From an uncultured Rickettsiales bacterium (lineage in GTDB: Bacteria > Pseudomonadota > Alphaproteobacteria > RF32 > CAG-239), in the NCBI GenBank assembly GCA_900551865.1, contig URXV01000008.1:8484-72483 (forward strand): a stretch of DNA of 64,000 bases, in the 5' to 3' direction. Numbering within the stretch: position 1 is the stretch's first letter; every line of letters starts with the position of its first letter. The position numbers and the translations under genes were made by a program. A model generated the notes under the pieces. The model saw only the letters and a program-made list of their open reading frames with translations. It did not search any database and was not told the origin of the DNA. Of the stretch, positions 1 to 8,810 are shown one piece after another.

Positions 1-585
1 GGGAAGAATATAAGAGTAAGCGCCGTTTGCACAGTCAATAACCACCCGGAGCCCTTGCAGGGCTTTATAATTAGGCGCAATTTTGCGCATGCTTTCGATA
101 TAATCTTCAATTATTTCGTCTTTTTTTAAAATTTTTCCGAAACGCGTCTGTTTTAATACTGGCGGTGTTTCTTCGGCTAAACGACGCTGTTCTAAGAGCT
201 TTTCAATTTTTGCATAAAAGTCGTCGGAAAATTTGTCGCCGCTCTGGTCGATAAGCTTTATGCCGTTGTCTTGATAAGGGTTATGTGATGCCGTAATCAT
301 TAAAGACATATCCACGCCGAGTTCCGGTGTTTTCAATGTAACCAATGGTGTAGGAACAATGCCCAGCAAAATAACGTCAATTCCGTTTGCCGTAAACCCG
401 GCGCTTAGTGCTGCTTCAATCATATCTCCGGATATGCGTGTATCTTTGCCAATGGCTATTTTCTTTTTATCCGTGCACACCGTTTGGCTTAATATTTCTG
501 CCAGTTTAAATGCAAAGTCCGCCGTCATCGGATAGAAACCGGCAACGCCTCTGACACCGTCCGTGCCGAATAATTTATTTGTCAT
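1..585 (-). CDS. glmM: Phosphoglucosamine mutase, N-terminal part (cut by window edge)
   Basis: Converts glucosamine-6-phosphate to glucosamine-1-phosphate in the cytoplasm, feeding UDP-GlcNAc for peptidoglycan and lipid A. The visible 195 codons start with MTNKLFGTDGVRG, the family's opening motif, and contain the phosphoserine loop TASHNP with the active serine at about residue 100, as expected for GlmM. The frame stays open to base 1, so the metal-binding and sugar-binding domains lie outside the window. The start ATG at 585 is followed at once by the conserved N-terminus. Phosphomannomutase is the alternative, but FGTDGVRG at the extreme N-terminus favours GlmM. Confidence 0.93.
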   Translation of the reverse strand, partial: MTNKLFGTDGVRGVAGFYPMTADFAFKLAEILSQTVCTDKKKIAIGKDTRISGDMIEAALSAGFTANGIDVILLGIVPTPLVTLKTPELGVDMSLMITASHNPYQDNGIKLIDQSGDKFSDDFYAKIEKLLEQRRLAEETPPVLKQTRFGKILKKDEIIEDYIESMRKIAPNYKALQGLRVVIDCANGAYSYILP

Positions 586-686
586 TATATTGCTCCATAT
601 TGCACCGCATTAAATTTTCCTGCCTGCTAAGCTAAAGCTATAAACGGCATAATGCAAGCATATTGTACATTGTGCTGAAAATAAAT

Positions 687-717
687 TGCCGCGGCATATA
701 AGAACCAGCCGCGGCAG
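687..717 (-). terminator. Likely intrinsic terminator of the outer-membrane protein gene
   Basis: Two copies of the palindrome GCCGCGGC separated by about 12 bases form a strong GC stem just past the stop codon of the minus-strand barrel gene. On that strand it is followed by an AT-rich, moderately T-rich stretch rather than a perfect T run, so the call is moderate. Confidence 0.5.
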
Positions 718-741
718 CAAAAAGCAAAATTTACAAAAAGC

Positions 742-1356
742 TTATAAAACGTATCTGACGCCAACGTAAACTTCTTGGTCGGTTACGCTTGTCTTTCCGT
801 TAAATTCGTCTAAATCGCCCATGTCGTAATAGCGGTACCCAACATCAAGATTCAGTCTGTTTGTCAGCTTTGCTGATATACCGGCGCCCAGTGACCAGGT
901 AAAACTGTCATCATCCATCTTAAATTTAACGCCTGAAACAGGATAACTCATTGTCAGCTTATGGTTAGTCCAGCCGATACCGGCATCAACAAACGGCGTA
1001 AACCAGGAATACGGAAAAAAGTCATAATAAACGATGAACATGTATGATTGTGATCTGAATTTCCCTTTTGCATAGCTTGAGATATTCTCGCTGTTGGCTT
1101 TTCTCCACATATATTCTATTTCGGTTCTGAAATGCTCGTGTCTGTAGCCAATTCCGCCGGAAGCAATAAATCTTTTCTTGTCAACGATATAGTGGGAAAA
1201 ACCGTTTCCGACTCCGCTTCTGTCATCATCAACTTCATACTCTGCATATCCGGCGCGCCCGGCCAGATAAAATCCGTCACATTCGGCAGCAGCTTTTCCT
1301 GCCGTGAAAATAAAGGCCAAAGCCAGAATTGCCGTAAAAATTTTATTGTTTGTCAT
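742..1356 (-). CDS. Outer membrane beta-barrel protein (OmpA-barrel/opacity-like)
   Basis: Predicted small outer-membrane barrel of 204 residues. A Sec signal peptide is visible (residues 1 to about 24, ending AAAE after a hydrophobic core). The mature part has alternating hydrophobic strands rich in Tyr, Phe and Gly, such as NLDVGYRYYDM and EVYVGVRYVL, and ends close to an aromatic/hydrophobic C-terminal strand typical of BAM substrates. Length matches eight-stranded barrels of the OmpA/Opa type. GGAG lies about 8 bases before the ATG. It is monocistronic. No catalytic motif is seen, and substrate or role (adhesin, structural barrel) cannot be told from sequence. Confidence 0.75.
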   Translation of the reverse strand: MTNNKIFTAILALAFIFTAGKAAAECDGFYLAGRAGYAEYEVDDDRSGVGNGFSHYIVDKKRFIASGGIGYRHEHFRTEIEYMWRKANSENISSYAKGKFRSQSYMFIVYYDFFPYSWFTPFVDAGIGWTNHKLTMSYPVSGVKFKMDDDSFTWSLGAGISAKLTNRLNLDVGYRYYDMGDLDEFNGKTSVTDQEVYVGVRYVL

Positions 1357-1530
1357 TAAAGAAACTCCGTTTCACTAGTCCTGAATTTAATTCGTGGACA
1401 AAATAACACAAAATTTAAACAAAACAAGCAAAAAATTAACAAAAGGTAAATTTTTTTTATAAAAGCATATTTTTTTCTATTTTTCCCTCAAAAGCGTTGA
1501 TTTTATAATAATATGTGTTAAACCTTAGAA

Positions 1531-1925
1531 CCAAGGTGGTTGGATAGCTGCGCCGGGATTTTTCCGGTGAGGAAAGTCCGAGCGTCATGGAAACGGGGCA
1601 CCGGATAACGTCCGGCTGGAGAAATCCAAGGGAAAGTGCCACAGAAAATTACCGCCAAAATTATTTTGGTAAGGTTGAAAAGGCGAGGTAAGAGCTCACC
1701 GCAAAGATAGTAATATCCTTTGGCAAGGCAAACCCTGCCCGACGCAAGACCAAATTAGGAGGGCGGCTTTAAGCCGTTGCATGGGGCGTTTCCACCCTGC
1801 TCCAGAGGTAGGTCGCTCGAACCGGATGGCGACATTCGGTCCAGATGAATAGCTATCGCTTTGAATCTTTGCCTTCGGGTAAAGCAAATGACAAGTACAG
1901 AACTCGGCTTACAGACCACCTTTGA
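1531..1925 (+). ncRNA. rnpB: RNase P RNA (class A)
   Basis: The catalytic RNA that matures tRNA 5' ends. Conserved blocks are present in order: GAGGAAAGTCCG near 1570, ACAGAAAATTACCGCC near 1641, AGAGCTCACCGC near 1692, and the 3' block AACTCGGCTTACAG at 1901-1914. The P1 helix can be closed by AAGGTGGT (from 1533) with ACCACCTT (1915-1922), which fixes the ends within a few bases. A T-rich stretch follows directly and may terminate part of the transcription before lpxC, whose ATG is only about 20 bases downstream. Reading frames inside this region are not real genes. Confidence 0.95.
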
Positions 1926-1944
1926 TTTTTTATGGGAGAGAATA

Positions 1945-2799
1945 ATGCAGTATCAGCACACGTTAAAAAATGCTATTGAAATAAAGGGGATAGGACTGCA
2001 TTCCGGTTGCGACGCCGTAATGGCGATAGAGCCTGCGCCGGAAAATCACGGTATTCGGTTTCAACGGACTGATATTGCGGGGGCTGAAACGATTCCCGCG
2101 TTGTATTCCAACGTTGTTGATACGAGGAATTGCACCTGCCTGGGAACGTCTCCGCAGAATATCGTCAGCACGATAGAGCACATTATGTCGGTTTTTTATG
2201 TTCTCGGCATAGATAACGCGCTGGTTAAAGTTAATAATCCCGAAGTTCCGATTCTTGATGGCAGCGGGCGTGAATTTCTGCGTATTTTGCAATTGGCGGA
2301 ACTGGTTGCCCAAAATGCCCCGCGCCGTATTTTGAAAGTTTCCCGCGAGGTCAGGTTTGAAGATGGCAAAGGCGCAAGCATAACGCTGCTGCCGGCAGAA
2401 ACGTTGCACATTTGTTTTGATATAGAATTTCCGTCCAAAATCGTCGGGCATCAGAATTTTGATAAAGACATAACAGAGGAAGTCTTTGCCGCGGAAATTG
2501 CGCCGTGCCGGACTTTCTGCGAAAAATATCAGGTGGACTATCTGCAGTCAATCGGGCTGATAAAAGGCGGTTCGCTGGACAATGCGGTGGTTTTGGACGG
2601 CGAAACGATATTGAATCCCGGAGGTTTCCGCGTGCCGAATGAATGTGTAAACCACAAAGTAATGGATACCATTGGTGATTTATATACTTCGGGGTATTAT
2701 ATATTGGCAAAAGTTGTTGCCAACAAAAGCGGACACTATCATAATAACGAAATCCTGAAAAAGCTTTTTGCTTCTGCGGATAATTATGAAATACTGTAA
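1945..2799 (+). CDS. lpxC: UDP-3-O-acyl-N-acetylglucosamine deacetylase
   Basis: Zinc deacetylase that carries out the committed step of lipid A synthesis in the cytoplasm. The 284-residue length is slightly short for the family. Visible key residues: catalytic Glu78 and zinc ligand His79 in STIEHIMS, zinc ligands His237 and Asp241 in NHKVMD, and the C-terminal general-acid His264 in SGHYHNNE. An upstream in-frame ATG at 1861 lies inside RNase P RNA; the start at 1945 is chosen because GGGAGAG sits 5 bases upstream and it gives the conserved opening MQYQHTLKNAIEIKGIGLHSG in shortened form. It is followed by bamD after 15 bases, suggesting an envelope operon. Confidence 0.96.
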   Translation: MQYQHTLKNAIEIKGIGLHSGCDAVMAIEPAPENHGIRFQRTDIAGAETIPALYSNVVDTRNCTCLGTSPQNIVSTIEHIMSVFYVLGIDNALVKVNNPEVPILDGSGREFLRILQLAELVAQNAPRRILKVSREVRFEDGKGASITLLPAETLHICFDIEFPSKIVGHQNFDKDITEEVFAAEIAPCRTFCEKYQVDYLQSIGLIKGGSLDNAVVLDGETILNPGGFRVPNECVNHKVMDTIGDLYTSGYYILAKVVANKSGHYHNNEILKKLFASADNYEIL

Positions 2800-2814
2800 G
2801 AGAGGGAAAAGAGG

Positions 2815-3564
2815 ATGAAAAAGATTCTGTATGTACTGCCGGTCGTCGGGTTGATGTTCCTTTCCGCCTGCGCTTCAACGGAAGATCCTGTCAATGACGA
2901 AGACAAAAGCGCGGAAACCCTGTATAACGAAGCTTATAACTATCTGAACAAAACCTCCTATCAGAAAGCCGCGGAAACGTTTGATAAGGTGGAAATGGAA
3001 CACCCTTATTCCAAATGGGCGACCAAGTCCAAGCTGATGAGCGCGTATTCCTATTATAAGGACGAAAAATACGACGACGCCATTGCTGCGCTGGACCGTT
3101 ATATCCGTCTGCACCCCGGCAACAAAGACGTTGCCTATGCTTTTTATCTCAAAGGCGTCTGCTATTATGACCAGATTGCGCCATCCCAAAAGGAACAGTC
3201 GGCGACCCGCGACGCGTACGAAACTTTTTCTCAGGTTATCGCAATGTTTCCGGACAGCGAATATGCTGCCGACGCCAAAGCCAAAATGGCACTGATAGAA
3301 GACCATCTTGCCGGGCACGAGATGAGCGTCGGGCGCTACTATCTGGAAAATAAGGAATATATTTCCGCACTGAACCGTTTTTCTACCGTAACCGACGTTT
3401 ACCAGACCACCAGCCAGATAGAGGAAGCCCTGTATCGTGAAATAGAAATATATACAATCCTCGGTCTGGATGACGAGGCGGTAAAAAAAGAAGAAATCTT
3501 GCGTCGCAACTATCCTGACGGCAAATGGACGGCAATGGCGGCAAAGTTAATCACAAAGGACTGA
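2815..3564 (+). CDS. bamD: Outer membrane assembly lipoprotein BamD
   Basis: Essential lipoprotein partner of BamA in the machine that folds outer-membrane barrels. The 249 residues begin with a lipoprotein signal whose lipobox LSAC places the lipidated Cys at residue 19. Five TPR-like repeats follow (for example YNEAYNYLNKTSYQKAAETF and FDDAIAALDRYIRLHPG-like repeats), the normal BamD architecture. A purine-rich GAGGGAAAAGAGG precedes the ATG. It sits between lpxC and recN, an order common in alphaproteobacteria. BamA is encoded at 49124-51376, well away from it. Confidence 0.93.
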   Translation: MKKILYVLPVVGLMFLSACASTEDPVNDEDKSAETLYNEAYNYLNKTSYQKAAETFDKVEMEHPYSKWATKSKLMSAYSYYKDEKYDDAIAALDRYIRLHPGNKDVAYAFYLKGVCYYDQIAPSQKEQSATRDAYETFSQVIAMFPDSEYAADAKAKMALIEDHLAGHEMSVGRYYLENKEYISALNRFSTVTDVYQTTSQIEEALYREIEIYTILGLDDEAVKKEEILRRNYPDGKWTAMAAKLITKD

Positions 3565-3573
3565 TTTTCGCTG

Positions 3574-5256
3574 ATGCTCAAAGCCCTATCCATAAGAAAC
3601 GTCGTCTTGATAGACAGTCTGGACATAGATTTTTCCGGCGGTCTGACGGTTTTGAGCGGCGAAACCGGCGCCGGCAAGTCCATTCTGCTGGATTCGCTGG
3701 GACTTTTGCTGGGCAGCCGTTCCGAGTCGTCGCTTGTGCGAACCGGGGCGGACAAGCTGTCCGTAACCGGCGTTTTTGAAGTCCGCCCGGACAATAAAAT
3801 TTATGACATTGCCGCGGAATATGACTTGGAGATGGACGGCGACATTATCATCAAACGGACGATTTCCGCTGACGGGCGCGGTAAAATACTTTTCAATGAC
3901 CAGATAATCACCTTAAAGCTGTTGCGGGAATTAAGCCGCTGCCTGATAGAAATTCACGGTCAGCACGATAATCAGGGGTTGCTGAATCCTGCGACCCATT
4001 GCGATATTCTGGACAGCTGCGGCAGCTGCGAAAAAGAGCTTGCCGCCGCCGGAGAGGCTTTTTCCGCTTATAAAACCGCCGCCGCCGCGCTTCGCAGCCG
4101 GGAAGAAGCCCTCAACAAGGCGAAAGAGGATGAAGAAAACCTGAAACACTGGGTGCAGGAACTAAATCGGCTCGCCCCGAAGAAAGGCGAGGAAGAAACC
4201 CTGCGCGCCCGTCGCAGCGAACTGATGAATGCCGAAAAGATAATAGAAAAGCTGAACGCCGCCTATGCGTATTTAAATGGCAGCAGCTCCGTATTGGACA
4301 GTATAGCCAAAGCGCAGAACGCCATTTCCCGCGTCAACGAAATTGTAAATAACAAATACGCTGATATTGAGCAGAATCTGGAAACGGCGCTTTACAGCCT
4401 CAACGACGCGGTAGAGCGCATAGAAGCCGGTTCGGCGGACGTTTCGCTGAACCAGAATGAGATTGACGATATAGAAACGCGGCTGTTTGCGTTGCGCAGC
4501 GTCGCCAAAAAGCACCGGACGGAAATAGATATGCTGCCTGAAAAGCAGGAAGAATTATCTGCCGCCCTGCAAAATCTGCAAAACGGTGAGGACAGCCTGC
4601 GCGAATTGCAGGAAAAAGTCAGATGCCTGCGCGAAGCCTATATGACCGCGGCGTCAAAGTTGAGCGAAAAGCGCGTTAAAACCGCTGCCAGACTGGATAA
4701 GAGCATTATGCGCGAACTTCCGCCGCTGAAAATGGAAAAAGCCGTTTTCAGAACTTCCGTAACTCCCAAAGAAGAAAGCCAGTGGTCGGAAAAAGGCTGG
4801 GATTCCGTTTGTTTTGAGGTGTCAACCAACCCCAATACTCCGATGGGCGCGTTGAATAAGATAGCTTCCGGCGGTGAACTGTCGCGTTTTATGCTGGCGT
4901 TAAAGGTAAACCTTGCGCAGACTTCCAGTCAGGAAACGCTGATTTTTGACGAGATAGATACCGGTATCGGCGGCGCTACGGCAGAGGCGGTAGGCGAGCG
5001 TCTGGCGCGTCTGGCAGAAAAGGTGCAGGTTATGGTCGTAACCCATTCTCCGCAGGTTGCCGCGTTCGGCAGTGAACATTTTAAGGTGGAAAAAACGACT
5101 CAAAATGACGTTACGACGACCGGGCTGGAAAAATTGACCGCCGCAGGCAAGGTGGAAGAAATCGCCCGCATGCTTGCCGGAGAAAAGATTACCAAAGAGG
5201 CGCGCGCCGCGGCCCACGTTTTGTTAAATAAAGATAAAAATCCGGTATTGTTTTAA
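3574..5256 (+). CDS. recN: DNA repair protein RecN
   Basis: SMC-like ATPase acting in double-strand break repair on the nucleoid. The 560 residues show Walker A GETGAGKS (residues 29-36), the early motif IEIHGQHDNQGL, a long central coiled-coil rich in Glu, Lys and Leu (about 150-380), the ABC signature ASGGELSRFMLALK and Walker B TLIFDEIDTGIGG. Length is typical of RecN. It starts 9 bases after bamD and is probably cotranscribed; the ribosome-binding site is weak, suggesting translational coupling. The 197 bases after the stop hold no gene I can support; an imperfect hairpin lies near 5361-5402. Confidence 0.96.
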   Translation: MLKALSIRNVVLIDSLDIDFSGGLTVLSGETGAGKSILLDSLGLLLGSRSESSLVRTGADKLSVTGVFEVRPDNKIYDIAAEYDLEMDGDIIIKRTISADGRGKILFNDQIITLKLLRELSRCLIEIHGQHDNQGLLNPATHCDILDSCGSCEKELAAAGEAFSAYKTAAAALRSREEALNKAKEDEENLKHWVQELNRLAPKKGEEETLRARRSELMNAEKIIEKLNAAYAYLNGSSSVLDSIAKAQNAISRVNEIVNNKYADIEQNLETALYSLNDAVERIEAGSADVSLNQNEIDDIETRLFALRSVAKKHRTEIDMLPEKQEELSAALQNLQNGEDSLRELQEKVRCLREAYMTAASKLSEKRVKTAARLDKSIMRELPPLKMEKAVFRTSVTPKEESQWSEKGWDSVCFEVSTNPNTPMGALNKIASGGELSRFMLALKVNLAQTSSQETLIFDEIDTGIGGATAEAVGERLARLAEKVQVMVVTHSPQVAAFGSEHFKVEKTTQNDVTTTGLEKLTAAGKVEEIARMLAGEKITKEARAAAHVLLNKDKNPVLF

Positions 5257-5453
5257 TCGGTTTCAGCCCTTTCCATTATACTTTGCTGAGCTTACCCTGT
5301 TGCATTTTGCTTGTGTAGTCTTGACTATTCCAAATATCGCTATATGCATATCCAACACTGCATCGGAGCATTTATATTATAATTTTCACTGCTTCCGATG
5401 TAGCCGCTTCTTTTCTGTTGAATAACAAAATTATAGTTCTGGCTGTCTGATGC

Positions 5454-6407
5454 CTATAACTTCCCCTGTCTTCGTTTTAAGCGCGACAGTTTATAGCTGA
5501 CAACGGACGTATCTCTTCCTGTTTTGGCCAGCCGGTCGTACATGCGCTCAATTTCCTTTTCCAGATATGCGGTTTCAATCTCATTGTTTAAGGCTGCTTT
5601 TTCTTCAGCATTGCCCAGCCCCCGGATGCCGCAAACTTCCCGTATAATATCCACGACTTCCTTGCCGGAGTCTTGCCGGCGCCGGATAAAATACGGCAGC
5701 TCATAAACCAACTGGCGCGTATTGTCATAAACTTTGTCGCCATCGCAGCATTTGTCGTATTTGTTTTTCAGCAGGCTGAACGCGACTTCCAGCTCAAAGT
5801 CATTGTCAACAACGACAAACGGTACCGGGTCGGAAAAGCCCTTGTTGGAAATAGACTTGAGAAATTCAAGCAAATGATGGAAAAAACCGCTGATGTTGTA
5901 GAGGATAAACGGCTTCCTCTGCAACAATCCGTCTTGCATGGCCACGCAGTCGTACGCCAGCTCGTCCAATGTTCCGACTCCGCCCGGCGCAAATACGACA
6001 AAATCAGCGTTCAGCAGCCTTTGCTTGCGCTCTTCCAGTGTCTTGGCAAAAATAACATTTATGTGTTTCAGCATAATGTCGTCTGAATCGTAAAGCTTGT
6101 AATATTCTTCAGTTGTGATACCCTGAATGGGAAATTCAGGTGCCGGACAATGTTGTTTTTCATTCCACGCATCCATCACGCCGCGGGCTACTGCTCCCAT
6201 AATGCCCGAATTGGATAAGCCAAAATCAAGTTTAAATCCCATCTCGACAATTTTTTTGCCCAGAGTGTACGCTTCCTTGACATAAACCGGATTATGGCCG
6301 CCGCGCGAACCCCCGGCAACAAAAACCCTGATACCGTCTTTCTCGTTTTCTTTAATAAATGCAGAAAGCAGTTCTTCGCTGTTGCTGCAGTCTCTCTTTG
6401 TCGTCAT
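5454..6407 (-). CDS. LOG-family nucleotide-binding protein
   Basis: Member of the LOG / 'lysine decarboxylase-like' Rossmann family, some of which are cytokinin riboside monophosphate phosphoribohydrolases. The diagnostic loop PGGVGTLDELAYD is present, as is an earlier Gly-rich GGSRGGHNPVY. About 317 residues, longer than minimal LOG proteins because of a charged helical C-terminus (EKEIERMYDRLAKTGRD). The start at ATG 6407 is chosen because GAGGAG lies about 8 bases upstream; a longer TTG start at 6473 is possible but has no good site. It follows tgt on the same strand after 83 bases. The cellular substrate cannot be deduced; lysine decarboxylase activity is unlikely. Confidence 0.85.
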   Translation of the reverse strand: MTTKRDCSNSEELLSAFIKENEKDGIRVFVAGGSRGGHNPVYVKEAYTLGKKIVEMGFKLDFGLSNSGIMGAVARGVMDAWNEKQHCPAPEFPIQGITTEEYYKLYDSDDIMLKHINVIFAKTLEERKQRLLNADFVVFAPGGVGTLDELAYDCVAMQDGLLQRKPFILYNISGFFHHLLEFLKSISNKGFSDPVPFVVVDNDFELEVAFSLLKNKYDKCCDGDKVYDNTRQLVYELPYFIRRRQDSGKEVVDIIREVCGIRGLGNAEEKAALNNEIETAYLEKEIERMYDRLAKTGRDTSVVSYKLSRLKRRQGKL

Positions 6408-6490
6408 TGCGCCGTCTCCTCTCTTAAAAATTTTGCCACCCTGAAAATTCTGCCGTTTGCCGTCCGGTGTCAATTCGGATTCGCACCCGT

Positions 6491-7618
6491 TCAGGCCAGT
6501 TCTTCAATGTCTCCCTGCTGCTGTTTTTGATAAAACTCTTTTGCAAATTCATCAAGCCTGTCTTCAGCCAGAGCTTTGCGGATTCCCTGCATCAACCGCT
6601 CATAATATCTGATATTGTGCCAGCTTAACAGCATAACCGCCAGAATCTCGTTGCATTTTTGCAGGTGGTGGATATAGGCGCGGGAATAATTGCTGCACAG
6701 CGGGCAATCGCACCCGGCTTCTACCGGCCGAGGGTCTTCGCGGTGTCGGGCGTTGCGGATATTAATCGGACCATATTCCGTAAAAGCCTGCGCCGTTCTG
6801 CCCGAACGCGTCGGCATAACGCAGTCAAACATATCCACCCCGCGCAACACGGCGCCGACGATGTCGTCTGGTTTGCCGACGCCCATAAGGTAACGGGGTT
6901 TGTCTTCCGGCAGCATACCCGGCGCATAGTCCAGAACTTCAAACATCTTGTCCTGTCCTTCGCCGACGGCCAGCCCGCCGATGGCGTAGCCGTCAAACCC
7001 GATTTCCTTTAACTTTTCTGCCGATTCCCGGCGTAAATCTTCAAAAACGCTGCCCTGCTGGATTCCGAAGATACCATATCCGTCGCGGTCCTGAAAAGCA
7101 TCGCGGCTGCGCCTTGCCCAGCGCATTGAGCGCTGCATTGAAATTTGGGCTTCTTTATGCGTTGCCGGAAACGGCGTGCATTCGTCAAGGCTCATCGTTA
7201 TGTTTGAATCGAGTTTATGCTGGATGCCGATAGATTCTTCCGGCGTCAGAAAAAACAGCTTGCCATCAACATGAGATTTAAAACTGACGCCCTCTTCGGT
7301 CAGTTTCCTCAAACCTTTCAGGCTCATAACCTGAAATCCGCCGGAGTCGGTCAAAATCGGCCGATGCCAGTTCATAAATTTATGCAGTCCGCCCATTTTT
7401 TCCACCAAATCGGCTCCCGGCCGCAGCATAAGATGGTATGTATTGCCCAAAATAATTTCTGCTCCGGTCGATTCCACCGATTCCGGCAGCATGGCCTTGA
7501 CCGTTCCGCAGGTTCCGACCGGCATAAACGCCGGTGTGTTGACAATGCCGTGTTTGGTATGCAGCTTTCCCAACCGCGATTTATTATGTTTTTTTAAGAT
7601 TTCAAATTTAAGTGCCAT
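6491..7618 (-). CDS. tgt: Queuine tRNA-ribosyltransferase
   Basis: Exchanges guanine 34 of GUN-anticodon tRNAs for a queuosine precursor. The 375 residues show the substrate motif DSGGFQVMSL with Asp91, the GYAIGGLAVGE loop, the nucleophile Asp265 in FDCVMPTR, and the zinc site CDCPLC (Cys303, 305, 308) with a later His near 334. All catalytic residues are intact and the length is that of bacterial Tgt. No other queuosine genes (queA, queC-F) are adjacent. It is separated from the upstream J-domain gene by about 40 bases on the same strand. Confidence 0.97.
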   Translation of the reverse strand: MALKFEILKKHNKSRLGKLHTKHGIVNTPAFMPVGTCGTVKAMLPESVESTGAEIILGNTYHLMLRPGADLVEKMGGLHKFMNWHRPILTDSGGFQVMSLKGLRKLTEEGVSFKSHVDGKLFFLTPEESIGIQHKLDSNITMSLDECTPFPATHKEAQISMQRSMRWARRSRDAFQDRDGYGIFGIQQGSVFEDLRRESAEKLKEIGFDGYAIGGLAVGEGQDKMFEVLDYAPGMLPEDKPRYLMGVGKPDDIVGAVLRGVDMFDCVMPTRSGRTAQAFTEYGPINIRNARHREDPRPVEAGCDCPLCSNYSRAYIHHLQKCNEILAVMLLSWHNIRYYERLMQGIRKALAEDRLDEFAKEFYQKQQQGDIEELA

Positions 7619-7660
7619 TTTTGTTTCCTTTTTTATTCGTTTAAACTGTTATCAGCTTTA

Positions 7661-8809
7661 TTATTCTTTATAAATCTTGCTCCATAAAGGGATTTCATTG
7701 CCGATTCCCCGCGCCAGTTTATCCGCTTCGATAAAAGCCATTTCGCCGCTGTCAAACATAACTCGGTACCATTTTTTATCGGCGGTGTATCCGGTAAGCC
7801 GGACTGTTGTTCCCCGTTCAACGGTTGCAAAAACGTCAAAACTCCTGTCAGCCCCGTGCATCGCCTGCGTCGTATCCGTAACATGGTATAGCTGCAGTTT
7901 GTCATGTACGTCAACCGGAATGTCAAAAATCTTTGCAACGGCAACATCGCTGAAAATTTTCTGTCCGTTTTTGAAAATAACGACTTCCTTGACGTTGACC
8001 TTATTTTTGTTTTCAGCCTCTATTTTGCCGAGAAACAGTCCGCCGGCGATAAGAAACAATATTACCAGCAACATAAACGGATAAAAAAGCTGTATTCTTT
8101 TCAGCTTTCCGAAATTCCATTTTTTAACGCCGAGCGGCGCATAACTGCTTAATGACTGCTGATATTCGCTGATAAAAGGCAATTCGTCTTTGTCGGCATA
8201 TTCCCTTGCTAGGGCGGCAAGCGTCGCCGCTTCCTCTTTCTTTCCCTCGGCGTTATAAGCCAAAGCGTTATGCAGCAAAAGGTTCAGGTTTTCTTTTCTG
8301 GCGTTGATACGGCTGATATTCTGGATAATTGCGGCGATATTTACAAAAAAAGCGCTGATTCCCCAGAAACCGTAAAGCCAGTTATGTCGGGTAATTCTGC
8401 CAATAACTCCTGCCGCTTCATAAAGGCTGCAATAATAAATTTTATCAATTTTATTGTGTCCGAGTCCTTTTCCCGTTACTTCCGTCAGATGAAAAGCCCG
8501 CATATTCAAATCTTCCTGTCCGTGCATGTTTCGAAGGACGAGAAGGGCGCTCATATCAGGAAAGTTTTCCTTGTCGTAAATTATTGACAGGAGAATATAA
8601 GCCAGCCTTGTTTGGGGTTCTTTGAGAACGTCATATGCAGCGGAGATTTTTTGGAACATATCAACGGCATCAGGAGAGTTATTATGGTCTGGATGCCAGA
8701 ATTTAGCCATATCCCGGTATTTTTGCCGCAGTTCTTCTTCTGGTGTTTCCGGAGAAACTCCCAAAACTTTATAATAGTCCAAACTGTCGTATTTAATTTC
8801 TTTCCCCAT
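7661..8809 (-). CDS. Membrane-anchored J-domain protein with C-terminal SH3-like domain
   Basis: 382 residues. The N-terminus is a J domain (about 8-75) with the HPD motif at residues 39-41, so it should stimulate an Hsp70. A mostly helical middle follows, then a transmembrane segment (FMLLVILFLIAGGLFLG) and a C-terminal part containing an SH3-like stretch (GTTVRLTGYTADKKWYRV). The J domain would face the cytoplasm and the SH3-like part the periplasm. ATG 8809 is chosen because it lies one base after the stop of the upstream ParA-like gene and has GGAG 7 bases before it. It is not DnaJ (no zinc fingers) and not a clear DjlA. The function of the combination is unknown. Confidence 0.8.
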   Translation of the reverse strand: MGKEIKYDSLDYYKVLGVSPETPEEELRQKYRDMAKFWHPDHNNSPDAVDMFQKISAAYDVLKEPQTRLAYILLSIIYDKENFPDMSALLVLRNMHGQEDLNMRAFHLTEVTGKGLGHNKIDKIYYCSLYEAAGVIGRITRHNWLYGFWGISAFFVNIAAIIQNISRINARKENLNLLLHNALAYNAEGKKEEAATLAALAREYADKDELPFISEYQQSLSSYAPLGVKKWNFGKLKRIQLFYPFMLLVILFLIAGGLFLGKIEAENKNKVNVKEVVIFKNGQKIFSDVAVAKIFDIPVDVHDKLQLYHVTDTTQAMHGADRSFDVFATVERGTTVRLTGYTADKKWYRVMFDSGEMAFIEADKLARGIGNEIPLWSKIYKE

Positions 8810-8810
8810 G

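Noticed and set aside
1457..1887. Short minus-strand reading frames across 1457-1642 and 1696-1887
   Set aside because: They lie wholly or largely inside the RNase P RNA and are explained by its conserved sequence.
1861..1944. Longer lpxC start at 1861
   Set aside because: It lies within RNase P RNA; the ATG at 1945 has a good ribosome-binding site and the family's N-terminus.
2351..2878. 175-codon minus-strand frame opposite lpxC and bamD
   Set aside because: Antisense to two well-supported genes, composition unlike a folded protein, no ribosome-binding site noted.
5257..5453. Possible small gene or RNA between recN and the LOG-family gene
   Set aside because: Short frames are broken by stops and only an imperfect hairpin near 5361-5402 is visible.
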